Shown here: positions 31,576 through 44,409 of the stretch, in pieces | How positions within the stretch are numbered: position 1 is the stretch's first letter | Layout: each line of letters opens with the position of its first letter | Position numbers and translations under genes: made by a program | Notes under the pieces: model-generated | Seen by the model: the letters and a program-made list of their open reading frames with translations, nothing else | What the model was told of the DNA's origin: nothing | The model's database searches: none | Assembly: GCA_965240325.2 (NCBI GenBank) | Contig: OZ251228.1 | Span: forward strand, 372,001-436,000 | Origin: Rebecca billardiae RCC1528 | Taxonomy: Eukaryota > Haptophyta | Length of the DNA stretch: 64,000 nt | Reading direction: 5' to 3'

Positions 31576-34500
31576 TCATGACGCTGCCAATGCCGACGAT
31601 GATGTGCTGGGACCGCCCGCGCCCGCGCCGCCGCCCGGCGCCCTTGCGCTCCCGCCCGCGCCCGCCTCCGCGCCGCCGCCCCCGAACGCCACCGCGTACA
31701 CGTCCTCGTACGTCTTTGCAAAGTGCACCTCCAGCCCCTCCCGCAGGTTCTCCGGCAGCTCGAGGAAGTCCCTCTGGTTGGCATCGGGCAGGATGATGTG
31801 GCGCACGCCGGCGCGCTGCGCGGCGACCACCTTCTCCTTCACGCCGCCGATGGGCAACACGATGCCGGTGAGCGACACCTCACCCGTCATCGCCACGTTA
31901 GGCCGCACGGGCCTGTCGAGCGCGAGCGAGAGCAGAGAGGTGACCATGGTGCAGCCGGCGGACGGGCCGTCCTTGGGCGTCGCGCCCTCCGGTACGTGCA
32001 TGTGCAGCGACGCGCGGTCAAGGAAGTCGTTCTTCGGGTCGATCGCGCGCGCGAAGCGGCGCGCGAGCGTGTGCGCGATGCGTGACGACTCCATCATCAC
32101 ATCGCCCAGCTTGCCCGTCGTCTGCAGCGTCGCGCCGCCGCCCGCTCCCCCCCGCCCGCCGCGCGGGCGCTGCGCCGCGTCGCCGTCGCCGTCGTCGGCG
32201 TTCGACCCACCGTCACCGCCGTCGCCGTCGGCGTAATCGTCGTCGTCCGCGCCCGCGGGCCGCGTGCGCACGGGCGTGCCGCTCTCGACGGTCTCGACGT
32301 ACAGCACAGTGCCGCCCATCGACGTCCACGCCAGCCCCATCACCACGCCCGGCGGCGTCGCGTCCGAGTAGATGCGGTCGGTGTGCCACTGCGGCTTGCC
32401 CACGTACGACTCGAGGTTGGCCTCGTCAATCCGGATGGGCGTGGGCGCGGTCTGCTTCACGACCTTGAGGGCCACCTTGCGGCAGATTTTCTCCGTGTGC
32501 TTCTGCAGGTTGCGCACGCCCGCCTCGCGGCAGTACCAGCGGATCAGCTGTAGCGCGGCCGAGTCGGCGAGGTCCTGCGAGGGGCGCGCGCGGGCCGCCG
32601 GGGTGGCGGGGTGGCGGGGCGGAGGGCGCGCGTGAGCGCGGGCGCGGGCGCGCAGACCCACTAGCACCGCCCCGGCCAACGGTGCGGCCGCCGCCGCCCC
32701 GCACAATGTGCTCAGGCTTGAGCCCCATCGAGTCTCGCGCGGTCGGGAACAGGTACTGCTTCAGAATGGCGAGCTTCTCATCCGTGACGTAGCCGCCGAG
32801 CCTCACGACCTCCATCCGGTCGAGCAGCGGGCCGGGGATGGTGTCGGTCATGTTCGCCGTGCACAGGAAGAGCATCTTGGAGAGGTCCACCTGCGGCGGC
32901 AGGCGGCGGGGCGGCGGGGCGGCGGGGCGGCGGGGCGGCGGGGCGGCGGGGCGGCGGGGCGGCAGGGCGGCGGGGCGGCGGGGCGACGGCGCGGAGCCGC
33001 AGGGCCGCGGGGGAGCGAGGGCCCGGCTGCGTGCGTGAGCACGACGCGCGCCCGCGCCCAGCCGTGCGCGCGCGCGCGGCCCGCGCGCGCGACCCGTGCG
33101 CGCGGCCTCGTCGCCGGGCGGGGCGCGCACGCGCCGCCGGTCGGCATGGCCAAGCGCGCGCGCGCGCGGCCGCGCCGGGCGCACGCGCATGCGCACGCGC
33201 ATGCGCGGCGCTGGCGCCTCCTGCTGCCCCCTCTCTCGCGCTCGCTCGCTCGCTCGCCCCCTCGCTCGCTCGCTCGCTCGCTCGCTCGTGCGCGGGCGTG
33301 CACGCACGCACCGGCGTGTCCAAGTAGTGGTCGACAAAGGTCTGGTTCTGGGAGGGGTCGAGCACCTCAAGCAGCGCAGAGGCCGGGTCGCCGGAGAAGC
33401 CGCGGCCGAGCTTGTCGATTTCGTCAATCATCACCACGGGGTTGGACGTGTTCGTCGCCTTGAGGCACTGGATCAGCTTGCCCGGCATCGCGCCGACGTA
33501 CGTGCGCCGGTGCCCCTTGATCTCGGCCACGTCGTGCAGCCCGCCGACCGAGAAGCGGTAGAACTCGCGGTCGAGCGCCTTCGCGATCGACTTGCCGATG
33601 CTCGTCTTGCCTACGCCCGGGGGGCCGACAAAGCAAAGGATCTTGCCCTGCGTGCTGCCCACCAGGTTGCCCACCGCGACGAACTCCATGATCCGCTCCT
33701 TGATGTCCTGCGGAGGGCGGGGGCAGCGGGCGGGCGCAGCGGGCAGGGTTGCGGGCGGGGGGCCAGCGGGCGAGGGGGGCAAGGGGCGCGTGCTCAGAGC
33801 GCGCAGCCACGGGCCTTTTCGCGCGCCGCGCGGCGCCGCGCGGCGCGCCGCCGCCACGGCCACGGCCGATCGGCGCTCTGAGCACGTGCACGCGGCCGAG
33901 GCCAGCCGGGCACGAGCGGAGGCCAGCTGGGCACAAGCGGCCGCGCTCGCGCTCGCGCGCCGCGTTGCCGGCGCGCGCATCTCGCGCGCGCCGGCCGCGC
34001 TCGCGCGCGCGCGCCGCGCCGTCGGCGCGCGCATGCACACACGCACCTCCATGCCGTAATGGTCCTCGTCCAGCACGCGCGCGGCGCGCTCGAGGTCGAG
34101 GTTCTCGTGCGAGAAGATGCCCCATGGGAGGATCGTCAGCCAGTCGAGGTAGTTCCGGGTCGTGTTGAACTCAGCGGACGTGTTCTCCAGCGACTGTGCG
34201 CAGCGCGCGCGGTGTGCGCGCGGTGTGCGCGGGCGGGCGCGCGCGTGCGGTGCGCAGCCGGGCGGCGACGCGCGGTCAGCGGGGCGGGCGCGGCGGGTGC
34301 GCGGCGCCGAGATCTCGTCCCCTGCCGCGGCCACCTCGCGTGCGCGACGAGTGCACCGCGGCTGCGCGCACCTGCAGCTTGTTCTTCTCCTCCTCGATCA
34401 CGCGCTTGGCCTCCTCCGGCACCGTCTTGCCCTGCGGCAGGGCGGCAGCAAGGCCGGGCGGCGCGGCAGCGGCGCGGCGGCGCGGCGGCGGCGCGGCGGC

Positions 34501-36311
34501 GGCGACAGCGTGAGCGCGGGGCGGCGAGCGGGCATGCGGCGGTGCGCGAGGCGCGCGCCGCGCGCGGGCCCCCGCGCCTGCCTGGTGCCGGCCAGCCGCC
34601 CGGGTGCCGGCCAGCCGCCCGGGTGCCGGCCAGCCGCCCGGGTGCCGGCCAGCCGCCCGGGTGCCGGCCAGCCGCGCGGCCGCGCGCGCTCGCTCGCACC
34701 TGCAGCCGCTCGTCGAATTTGTTGATGAGCATCTCCTTGTCGTCCTTCTCCATGCCCAGCTCCTTCTTGATCTGGCGCAGCTGCTGCCGCAGGATGTAGT
34801 TGCGCTGGTCGGCCGAGAGCTTCTCCTCGGCCTGCCTCGAGATCTTGGACTGCACGCGCGAGAGCTCGAGCTCCTTCTTGAGCAGCTCGAGCGTCTTGCG
34901 CAGCCGTGACTCCACGTTGGTCTCCTCCAGGACCTCCTGCAGCGCCTCGCCGTCGCCGGTCGTCACCGCCGCGCCCATGTCGGCGAGCGTGGACGGGTTG
35001 TTCATGTCGACGCGGTCGAGGAAGATCTGCATCTGCTCCTTGAAGAGCGGGTTGAGCTTCACGATCTGCTTGATCGTCGAGACGATCTCGAGCGTGTACG
35101 CCTTTCGGTGATTGGACGACTCCTCGAGCGCGCGGCGCGCGCGCCGGCGGCGGAACGGCGTCGTGGTGGGGCTGCTGTTGCCTGCTGAGCCCGCCGAGTC
35201 CGCGTCGGCCGCGTCAGCGTCGCCGGCCGCGCGCACCGTGGCGGGCCCGTGCAGCGAGTCCTTGAGCAGCTTCACCTTGACGCGGAGCACGGGGCTCGTC
35301 TCCACCACGCTCTCGATCGCCACGCGCCGCTTCCCGTACAGCAGTGCGTGCACGCCCTGGCCTGGGCCGAGTGGCATCACGCGCGCAATCGACGCGAGGC
35401 AGCCGATCTTGTGGATGCCGTCTGTGGAGGCGAGGAGCTCGGTGTCGTGCGCGCCGCCGCCGTCGTCGTCGGCGCCCGGCGCGCCGGCGGGGTGCGCCCC
35501 CGCCGCGCCGCCGCCCGCCGCGGCCTCCGCCTCTTCGCTCGCGCCGTGTGAGAGGAACACGCCGATGAACGGGTTGTTCGAGTCCGCCGCCTTCATCAGC
35601 GCCTCGACGAGCTCGTGGTTGCGGATGAGGACGGGGTACGCGATGCCTGCGCGCCGGCGGCGACGGGCGGCGCGCGCGGGCGGGGCGGGGGCGATGGTCG
35701 GACCGCGCACTCGACCGCAGGGGCCGCGGCCACGCTCTGCTCGCCCCACGCAGCAGGTGAGATGCGCGCACGCGCGTGCGACGCGCGCGTGCGCACCTGG
35801 GAAGAGCGGACGAGCGGTCGTGGGCAGCGCGATGAAGCCGAGCGCGGTATCGATCTCCTCAGGCTCGCCGTACTTCACGATGGCTGCCCAGCGCGCGCGC
35901 GCGCGGCGAGGCCGCAGGCTCAGCTCGGCGGACGCATGGCACTGTCGCGCACGCATGCCGTCGGCGCGCGCGCCGCGCCCGCCGCTCACCCGAGTCGCCC
36001 GAGGTGCTCTCGGCGTCGGTGGCAGCGCCATCCGCATTCTTGGCGCTCGCGTCCTCGCCCGCGTCGTCCCCCTCGCCCCCCTGCGACAGCCGCGCACGCA
36101 CGCGCGTGCGCGCGCGAATCGTCGCGTGAGCGGCAATTACGCGCATGCGGCCGCGAGGTGGGCAGGTGGGACGCGGTCGGGCTCCACGCACCGAGGGCTT
36201 GGATGCACACAGCCGCACGGCCGTGCCCGCGCTCGTCCACGGTGGCCGCCACAGCGTCGTGACGCGGCGAGACGTCGCCGCGCCGTGTTGGCGGACGATG
36301 CGCGCCAGCAT
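31576..36311 (-). CDS. LON1: Mitochondrial Lon protease (eight exons)
   Basis: ATP-dependent serine protease of the mitochondrial matrix that degrades misfolded proteins and regulates mtDNA proteins. Exons: 36311-35990, 35883-35797, 35646-34700, 34431-34372, 34193-34047, 33707-33312, 32890-32705, 32574-31576. All phases agree and give 1047 residues. The N-terminus [10 protein letters not shown]...SRRVTTLW is a basic mitochondrial presequence. The Lon N-domain includes [20 protein letters not shown], followed by a coiled coil ([20 protein letters not shown]). The AAA+ module has Walker A GPPGVGKT (549-556) and Walker B VVMIDEID. The protease domain has Ser920 in KDGPSAGC and Lys963 in GGVKEKV, the 43-residue spacing seen in E. 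coli Lon (679/722). A Gly/Ala-rich tail of ~40 residues is extra. Acidic inserts interrupt the N-domain and the pre-protease region. Confidence 0.93.
32893..32992. repeat. GC minisatellite in Lon intron 6
   Basis: Tandem GGCGGGGC-type units, about 100 bp, within the sixth intron. In translation they give Pro-Ala or Gly-Ala runs that are not real protein. Confidence 0.75.
34575..34676. repeat. 18-bp tandem repeat in Lon intron 3
   Basis: Five to six copies of GGTGCCGGCCAGCCGCCC in tandem, almost identical, inside the third intron. The regular period superficially resembles a repeat array, but there are no spacers. Confidence 0.85.
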
Positions 36312-36554
36312 TGATCGTCCAGACGCGCCAGTCCCGTGCCGGCGAGTTCGGAGCTGGAAGGCTGTGCAGCCACCTACGAAAGTGGGTACTCAGGCTGCTT
36401 CCGATGCATCGGGCATGCATGTTGAATGTTTCGGTGATGTTGCCCCCGTGCTGTCCGGCCGTGAGCTCGGCGGCTTTCAGCTTGCAGTGCTCGGGCCAGC
36501 CGCCCAAGCCACCCATCCCAGCTTCGTGCTTGCACGACATCAGGCAGCGTGCGC

Positions 36555-37139
36555 ATGCGCGCGGCGCGGACGGCGGCAGCGGTGGTGGGCGGCGGCGTGG
36601 CGGCGGTGGGCGCGCTCGAGCTCTTCACCGGCCCGTTCCCCTTCGCCCTCTCCGTGCTCCCCTCCGCGGAGGACGACGCATACTGCGTCGCTCTGCCTGT
36701 GCACGTGCTGGCTCCCGGCATGGTGCAGCGGCGCGCGGCGTCCAACTATGCCAAGGTCGACGAGGACGCGGCGCGCGCGCAGCTGCTGCGCGTGGTGCAG
36801 GTGGGCTCAGCATCGATACCGGCACGGCTCCTCGGCCTGCGCGACGTGCGCGAGGAGCAGCCCGCGCCGGCCGAGCAGCCGCCGCCGCGCGGCGTCATGG
36901 CCTCGAGCGCGCAAGGCGTCGCCGTGCGCGCGTGGGCGACGGTTCAGGAGCCGAGGTGGGTCGGCGACGAGCACCTGATGGTGCTCAGTGTCTCGCCGCG
37001 GTGCGGGCTGGACAAGCCTGTGCAGCGCTACGCGTCGCTCTGCCTGCTCAGGCAGTGCGCGGAGGGCATGTGCGCTCCGGCGGGCTCGCAGTCGCACGCG
37101 CAGGGCGGCCGCCCAGGGCCCTACAGACTCGCTCCGTGA
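36555..37139 (+). CDS. Small membrane-anchored hypothetical protein
   Basis: A 194-residue single-exon open frame. An N-terminal hydrophobic segment (AAAVVGGGVAAVGALELF, residues about 6-25) could be a membrane anchor or cleaved signal. The body contains LPSAEDDAYCVALPVHVLA, SNYAKVDEDAARAQLLRVV and HLMVLSVSPRCG and is not low complexity, suggesting a real protein. Two further Cys (SLCLLRQCAEGMC) lie near the end. I do not recognise the family. A GTG two codons upstream is not preferred. It lies head-to-head with Lon, 243 bp away. Codon composition is like neighbouring real genes. Confidence 0.5.
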   Translation: MRAARTAAAVVGGGVAAVGALELFTGPFPFALSVLPSAEDDAYCVALPVHVLAPGMVQRRAASNYAKVDEDAARAQLLRVVQVGSASIPARLLGLRDVREEQPAPAEQPPPRGVMASSAQGVAVRAWATVQEPRWVGDEHLMVLSVSPRCGLDKPVQRYASLCLLRQCAEGMCAPAGSQSHAQGGRPGPYRLAP

Positions 37140-37587
37140 AATTGAATACCCGTGGTCTCACTGTCGTCGTCTGCGCGGATATGGCATGGCCACTGCTGGT
37201 GGTAATAATGCGCATATACACACACACATATGTATACACACTGCTACTGCATCAATGTTCAGTCCAGTACTGACACTCAGTGTCATTGCGCCTTCAGACG
37301 TGAGAGTGCGGAGTGGCGCGAGTCGCCGCCAGACCAGCCACTAGCCAGTCGCGCCGCCAGCTGATCAGCGACAGCGCCGCTCCGTCTGAGGCGGCGCCGC
37401 CCGCCGGCTGGCGCCGCCCGAGCCACCCGGGCGCGGTGACGACGACGACGCGCCGCGCGCAGCGCCACGCAGCCCGAGCCTGCACAGCAGAGGCCACGCC
37501 CGCCATCCTGCCCACCCCCAAACCCAAACGAGCGCGCGCGCGGCGCTGCGCCAGGCCGGTCCGCCTAGCCCTGGGCCTGGGGCTGGG
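37140..37587. other. Intergenic between convergent 3' ends
   Basis: 448 bp between the hypothetical gene and the formin 3' end. It contains a short CA-rich stretch near 37216-37240. No gene seen. Confidence 0.4.
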
Positions 37588-39578
37588 CTAGAGCAGCCCG
37601 CCCGAGCTGTTGAGCGTCTCGAAGAGCTGCTGCGCGGGCGCGGACGGCCGCCTTGAGCCCGCGCGCGAGTGCTGCGCGGGCCCCGCGCTCGCGCCCTGGG
37701 CGTCGATGTGCGGCATCGAGCCGCTGCGGCGCGTGTGTCCGGGCGTCCTCCCGTTGGCGCGCTCGGCCGCGCTCGGGCGTCGTCGCCGCACGTCGTCCGC
37801 CGCCTTCTCAAGTCGCTTGAGGAACATGCTGAGTGTGGAGAGGATCGTCTGGGGCTCCACCTCGGCCGCGTCCTCGCCGAAGAGACGCGCGAGCCTGGCC
37901 GCGTGCTCCTCGAGCTCCTCGAGCTCCGCCTTGAACTCCTGCGGGCGGGGCGCGGCGAGCGCGCGCGCGCGCGGGACGCGTGCTGAGATTGCGCGGCGCA
38001 CGGCGCGCAGGCGCCCTCGCCCCTCCCCTTCCGCTGGGTCTGCGCTGAGCGCTGAGCGCTGTGCGCGCGCGCGCGCGCGCTCCGCTCAGGGGGCGCTGAG
38101 CGTGCGCCGAGCGTGTGCGTGCGCCGCACCTCCTGCATCTCAGACGCGGCGTTGTAGAAGAGGGTCAGGCTGTCCACGTACCGACCCTCGTCGACGCCGT
38201 CCGCGCGCGACTGCTCTGCGGTCACAATCTCGCGGTCCACCGTGTCAAGGTCGTCTGACCACTCCTTGTAGCGCGCGCGCAGCTCGGAGAGCGACACCTT
38301 GGTCGCCGCCTCGAGCGGGCCGAGGTCGGAGCGCACCTGCGCCGGCGAGGAGCGCGGTGGGGCGAGGGGGGCGCTCGCGCGAGGCGGGGCATCCACGCGG
38401 CTGAGCGCGTGCGCGCGGAGGGCGGCGGAGGGCGTGCGCGCGGGCGCGCGCGCGCGCGGCTGCTGCGCGGCAGCGCGCAGCCGCCAGCGCGGCGCGGCGC
38501 GGGCGGTCGGGCGCGCCCGTGCCGCGCGCGGCGCGCGGCTGACGCGCGGCGCGCGTGCGCGCACGTCGAGCAGCGACTCGGCGCCGTTGTCCATCAGCGT
38601 CTCCACCACGTAGTGCAGCAGCGTGAGCGTCGGCTCTGCGGAGGAGCGCAACTCGACAAAGCGGACAAGAGACGACAGGCGGAAGCCGGATGCGTTGCCC
38701 TTAAGGGTGCCGGCGTTGAGCTGGTTGCCCACCTCGAGGACGGCCTGGAGCAGCGCGTGCAGCGGCGCGCAGCGCGAGACCGCCTTGGACGTCTGCTCCA
38801 GCGCGCCCACGTGCGTGCACGCCATCTCGAAGTCGTCCTCGAACCGCAGCTTGAAAAGAACGCACCGCACGCGCGCCTCGATGCGCGGGATGGCCGCGAG
38901 CATGCGCAGGTAGCGGTCGGGCTTCGAGAGCTCGGAGTCGTCGCCGTCGAAGGCGAGAAGCTTCTCGGCCTGCGGCGGAGAAGGCGGGGGGCACGCGCGG
39001 CGGGCGGGCGGGCGGGGGTGTGGCGCCAGGGGGCGGCAGGTTGGCAGCGCTGGGCGCGCGCGCGCGCGAATCGAGCGCAGGCGTGTGCGGTGTGCGCGCG
39101 CGCGGGGGCAGCAGCGGCCTGCCACCGCGCGCCGCACCGCGCGCCGCACCGCGCGCGGGCACACGCGCGGCGCGCGCGCGCGGCCGGCGAGCGTGGCCGC
39201 GCGGCTGCCGCGCCTCCACGCACGCGCCGTCCCCCGGCGCGCGCGCGCACCTCCTCCGGCGTGGGCAGGATCTCGAGCACCTGATTGGCCAGCGAGACCG
39301 CGCGATTCTTCTCGGCCTCGGCCTGCGCCTGAGGGTCGGCGGCGCTCGGGTCGAGCTCGGCAGCGAAGGGCCCGGTGGTGGTGTTCGCCTCGAGGATGGC
39401 GTCCATCAGCTCGTCCTCGGTGATCTCGACGAAGCGCCGCCCCAGGATCCCCGCCTGCGGCGACGCGTGCCCCCGCGCCGGCCGCTTCGACAGGTTACTA
39501 ATCAAAATACCCACGTTGGTGGCACGCTTTGGGTCGAGAATGGACACGCGCGCCGGCCGCGCGCTCGCGTCGGCGGGC

Positions 39579-39609
<31 letters not shown>

Positions 39610-39906
39610 GCGCCGCGCCGCCCACCGCCGTCTGCTTCGAGAAGAACAGCCGCTCGAGCCGCTCCGTGTCCACCTTGAGCTGCGGCGGGCTGCCGCCGTC
39701 CGAGGCCGCGCCGGGCAGTACCTGCGCGAGGCTGTTCGCTCCCCACAGCGTCTGCTCGATCCGTCCCTTCGGCAGCTTCTCCCAGTTGAGCGTCATCATC
39801 TTCACCGAGCGCGCGGGCTGCGCCGCCGCGCCGGCGGCTCGCGCGCCGCCGGGCGGCGGCGGCGGCGGTGGCGGCGGCGGCGGGCCGCCGCCCGGCCGCG
39901 GCGGGA

Positions 39907-39943
<37 letters not shown>

Positions 39944-39956
39944 GCCGCCCGGCAAT

Positions 39957-39987
<31 letters not shown>

Positions 39988-40034
39988 GAGGTGGCGGCGG
40001 CGGCGGCGGTGCGGCCGCCCCACCGCCGGGGGCG

Positions 40035-40080
<46 letters not shown>

Positions 40081-41266
40081 CCGGCGGCACAGGAGCAGCG
40101 GCCGCTGCTGGCGGCGGCGGTGCATCCGCGTCGGCGGCAGCGTCAGCGCCCGCCGCGGCAGCGGGCTGCGCAACGGGCGCGGGCGATGCCTCTGCCGCCG
40201 CGGGCGCGGGCGAAGCAGCCGGCACGGGCTTGGCCGCTGCGCCCGGCTGGGCGTGCTGCTGCTGCGAGCCCGACTCCGCCGAGACCGCGTCAGCCCCCTC
40301 GCTCCCGTCGCCCTCGCCGCCGTCCCTGCGCGCCGCGTCGCGCGCCGCGGCCGCGTCAATACCGCCGTGCGCCGCGTCCGTGGCCTCAGGTGAGGCGGAC
40401 GCGGGCACGGGCGGCGAGTCGCTGGCCGCGGGCGTGGCGGCGGCCTCCGCCGCGTCGGCGAGCGCCTGGCGCCAGGGCGCGCTGGGCGCAGGCGAGGCGG
40501 CGGGCGCGTGCGCCTCCGCCGACGCCACCGGCGATGTCGTGGCGGCCGTGGCCGCGTCACCGCGAGTCGCAGCAGCCGCCGCGTCGCCGTCGCCCGCCGC
40601 TCGCGCGGCCGTCGGCGCTGCCGCGGCGTGGTGCTGCTCGGCGTTGTGCTCGGGCGTGGCCGAGATCTCCGCCTGCGCGTCCGCCCACTGCTCCACGCCC
40701 TCCACCAGCAGGTCGTCCTCGCGCAGCTCGCCCTTGCGCAGCCGGTTGCGCCACTCGAGTGCAAGCAATTTCATCTCCATCATTTCGATATTCTTCTCGT
40801 TGATCTGGTCGTCGCGGTCCTCGATCTGGTCCTCGGCGGCCTCGAGCGCCTCGCGCAGCTCGTCCGACTCGGAGCGGGCCTGCTTGAGCTCGTGCTCCGC
40901 GCGCATCAGCGCCGCCTGCAGCCGCGTCGCCTCCTCCTGCGCGCGGCGCGCAGCGGCCGCGCGCCCAGCGCGCGCGTCACGCGCGCCGCCGCGGGCGCAC
41001 TGGGCGCGGCGCGCGCGAGCAGCGCACGGCCGCGCGCGCGGGCGTGACTGAGGACGCACCTCCAGCTGCTGGTTCCGCGCGCTCAGCTGCTCGTTCAGCG
41101 CGATCCCGAACGCATCGCCCAGCCGGCTCACCAGCGCCTTGGGTGCATCGGCCCCGACGCCGGCGGCGGCGCGCACGAGCTGCTCGAGGAGCTCGGCCTG
41201 GGCGGCGAGCCCTGCGGCGGAGAGTGCATTCGCCTGCTCGCGCACGGCCTGCGCGTCGCCCCCCAT
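37588..41266 (-). CDS. Formin (FH1-FH2), five exons
   Basis: Formins nucleate and processively elongate actin filaments. Exons: 41266-41060, 40936-39251, 38969-38565, 38336-38130, 37938-37588. All junctions are phase 0, giving 951 residues. Residues 70-140 form a coiled coil (RSESDELREALEAAEDQIED). An Ala-rich linker precedes FH1 at about 345-435, with Pro runs of up to 18 separated by Gly-rich breaks (profilin-actin sites). FH2 starts near 448 with MMTLNWEKLPKGRIEQTLWG (lasso/knob), continues with KRATNVGILISNLS, FAFDGDD-like LLAFDGDDSELSKPDRYL, LLQAVLEVGNQLNAGTLKG (the G-N-x-L-N signature), then LTLLHYVVETL. It ends in a basic tail with no clear DAD. Start 41266 is the first ATG; an upstream TTG is not used. 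No GTPase-binding or PTEN-like domain. Confidence 0.9.
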
Positions 41267-41680
41267 CCGCCCTCGGGGGGCTCGCGCGCGGCTCGGAACG
41301 CGCGCCGCCCGGAGCGGAAGCCGGTTCAACCACCGGGCCGCCGCTCAAAGCGGACGAGCCAATCTTGCAGCATCAAAAATCGAACGAGCACCGCCAACCA
41401 TCTTCCGGCTGGTCTTGATTCTCAGCAGCATGGCGGGCTGGCGGCGGACGTCGTGATTGTATTTCATTCCTTTGATTGTACACTATGGTACAATCGAGTC
41501 TGTCAATCGTGCGACGTGCGGCGTACGGTATGGGGGTAGAGGGATGTTGAGCGCCCTTGACCCTGATTTGTGACCTGTGACCCCCCTTGCTTGATTCCTT
41601 TGGTCCCGGCGTGCCCTACCGTCCAACGAGCAAGGGCCCTTGCGGGCCGCCTTTGCAACGAGGCGGGCCACCAAAAAAGG
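41267..41680. promoter_or_regulatory. Divergent intergenic region formin / DUF1769 gene
   Basis: 414 bp between divergent starts. It includes an AT-richer patch (41440-41490) and the direct/inverted words GTACACTATGGTAC near 41476-41490. No gene. Confidence 0.4.
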
Positions 41681-44371
41681 ATGAGCAAACACCGCGAAAT
41701 TGGCCACTGTCTTGGCGCCATGCCGGACGCACAACGCCCGGCGGGCGGCGGTGTGGGCAGGGATTCCCCGCCCTCACCAACGCGCCGAGGCCGGGCTCGC
41801 AGCGACAACAGTGGGACGCACGAGGCAGTGTCACCCGGGGCCGCCGCCACCGACGCCGCCACGGCCGTCGCACCCGACGCTGCCGCGCCCAACCCGGGCG
41901 AGCGCATCACGATGTCCGCGCGCCGCCGCACGCTGTCTTCCGTGTTCAAGCGGAAGAGCGGGGGGCACGGCGGCGGGGGCGGCGATGCGGGGGGCGCGAG
42001 CAGCGCGAGCGCCTCGCCGGTCGAGGCCGGGCGCCCATCCTCGCCGCCTGGCGCCGACGCAGAGCGCGGCGCGGGCGCGGGCAAGCCAAGAGGCGCCCGC
42101 GCCAGCTTGCGGCTGCCTCACCTCAGCCTGGACGGGCGGCCGGCGTCGGCGTCGGCCGAGTCGTTGACGACGAGCGCGCCGCCGAGCCGCGTGCCGCGCG
42201 CGGCGAGCCTGCGCATCGGCCGTCGCCGCGCGGACATCGACGCCGCGCCCACCGCCGCAGCGACGAGCCGCGAGGCGCGGCCGCGCCGCCCCATCCTCGG
42301 CCGCTCGCTGTCGGCCGGGCGCTCGCGGCCGAAGCGGGCGGGCGCGTCATCTGAGGAGGAGCGCTCGAGCGCGTCGCCGCCGGCCTCGCGCGAGCGCGGC
42401 GCCCTCGGCCCCTCCTCCTCCTCGCTCTCCGCGTCCGCACCCTCCACCCAGCCCTCACCCTCGCCGCGAGGCGTCGTGCCGTCGTCGCCGCCGTCGGCGC
42501 GGACGGGCGCGGCGTCGATGCCGACGACGCCGCTGCGGCGGAGGCCGCCGGCGGGGGTCCCAACGCCGCCGAGCAGCGCGCGGCAGCCGCCCACGCCGCC
42601 CTCCGCCGCCAAGGCCGCGGTCACGCCCCAGCACCGCCGGACCAACTCCACACCTGAGCAACCGGCCGTGGGCGCGGCCGCGGCGGCCGCGGCGGCCGCG
42701 ACCCAAGCCTCCGCGGCCGCGGCCGCGCCCACCACGGCCGCCGCGCCGCGCGCGAAGGCGGCGGCGGCGAGCGGCGGCGTGGGGCCCCGGCCCGTGCCCA
42801 CGCCCGCGCCCACGCCCGCCCACGCCCCGCCCGGCGGCGTGGGCGGCACGCCGAGCGCGGTGCGGATGCACCTGTTTGCGCCGCGCGCCGGCGCGTCCGG
42901 CGGTGCGTCTGGCTGGTCTGAGCCGATCGAGCTGCCGATCAACGACCCGGTGCCCACGCCGGTGCGGGTGGAGGAGTTCGAGGGCGAGGTGATGCTGCTG
43001 CTCCGCCCGGCCGACGCCCCGCGCGGCGCCTCCTCCGCCTCCTCCGCCGCCGCCGCCGCCGCCGCCGCAGCGCCTCACCACGTGCGAGAGTTTTTCGGCG
43101 CGGCGGAGAATTCCAAATCGCGCTTCGAGATCCAACTGCGTGGCCGCTTCCCGCGCGCGCCGGCGCACCCGCTCTCGCAGCTGTGGCTCGGCGTGGAGCT
43201 GGAGGAGCCGCTCTCGCTCGGCTTCCTCACGCGCGGCGTGTGCGCCACCGCGCTCAAGGTTCTTAGGTCGCTCGCAAAAGGCGCTCTGCACGCGTCATAC
43301 GGCCAGGGGCCCGTGGGCGCGACGGGCGCGCCGCCCGGCGCCGTCGAGCTGCCGCACCTCGCGGTGCCGTTCAGCGCGCTGCGCACGGTGGTCACGCCGG
43401 CGGGCGAGGCGCCGCCGCCGCTCGGCGTGCGCGCGGGCGACGCGCTGTGGCGCGCCGCGGCCAACGGCCAGGGCGGAGACGGCGGCACGCTGCCCGAATC
43501 GGCGCGCTCGGGCGGCTGCGTAACGGTCGGTTACAACTCCTCCTTCCTCGACCCGCACACGTGGACGATGGCGGGGCTGGGCTCGCTGCCGCCGCTCTCG
43601 CTGAGCGACATCCTCGGCGACCTGCCCGTCTACTTCACCGTGTACGCGCTGCGCCCGGACGTGTCCGGTCCGGGCGACGCGCACACGGAGGCGCGCAAGC
43701 ACGTGTACCTGCGCATCCGGATCATGTACGCGCCGGGTAATGCGGGTAATGCGGGTACTGCGGGTACTGCGGCGAGTGCGGCGAGCGGCGCGGCGAGCGG
43801 CGCGGGCGGCGGCGCGCCCGCGCCGCCGGCGGACGCGCCGCCGAGCGGACGCCCGTCGAGCGTCCCCGCCGGCGGCGCCGCGCGGCCCAAGCCCGCGCCC
43901 ACCGCCGCGCGTAGTCAGTGCAGCTCGCCCGCGGCCGCGCGGCGCGACGACGCGGCCGCGGCGGCGGCCGGCGCGGCCGGGCCCGCGCCCAAGCCAGCGG
44001 CGGCGCGCCAGCCGCCCTCGCCCGAGCCGGGCAGCCTGGACGCGCCGGTGGCGACGGTGCGCGGCGCGGGCGGCAGCGCGGCTGGGCTGCCCCCGCTCCC
44101 GCCCTCCGCCGCTAGCGCGGGTGCGCCTTCACACGTCGCGGTCGCGGCCACGGCCGCGGCCGCCGCGCGCAGCGCCGCCGACGGCGGTCGCATGTCTCGG
44201 TCGTCGCCGGCTGGCACGCCGATCGGCACGCCGCCGTTCCCGCCGACGCCGCCGAGCGAGGGCCCCGGCGGTGCGGCTGGCAGCGCGAGCGGCAGTGCGG
44301 AGAAGGGAGCGGTGCCCGGCGGCGGCACCACCGCCGCCGCCGCCGCCGCTTCTGAGCGGGGGAGCGCTGCA

Positions 44372-44409
<38 letters not shown>

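Noticed and set aside
34575-34676. Regular 18-bp repeats resembling a CRISPR array
   Set aside because: There are no spacers between units and the array lies inside an intron of a eukaryotic gene; it is a minisatellite.
41267-41329. N-terminal extension of the formin
   Set aside because: It depends on a TTG start; the first ATG is at 41266.
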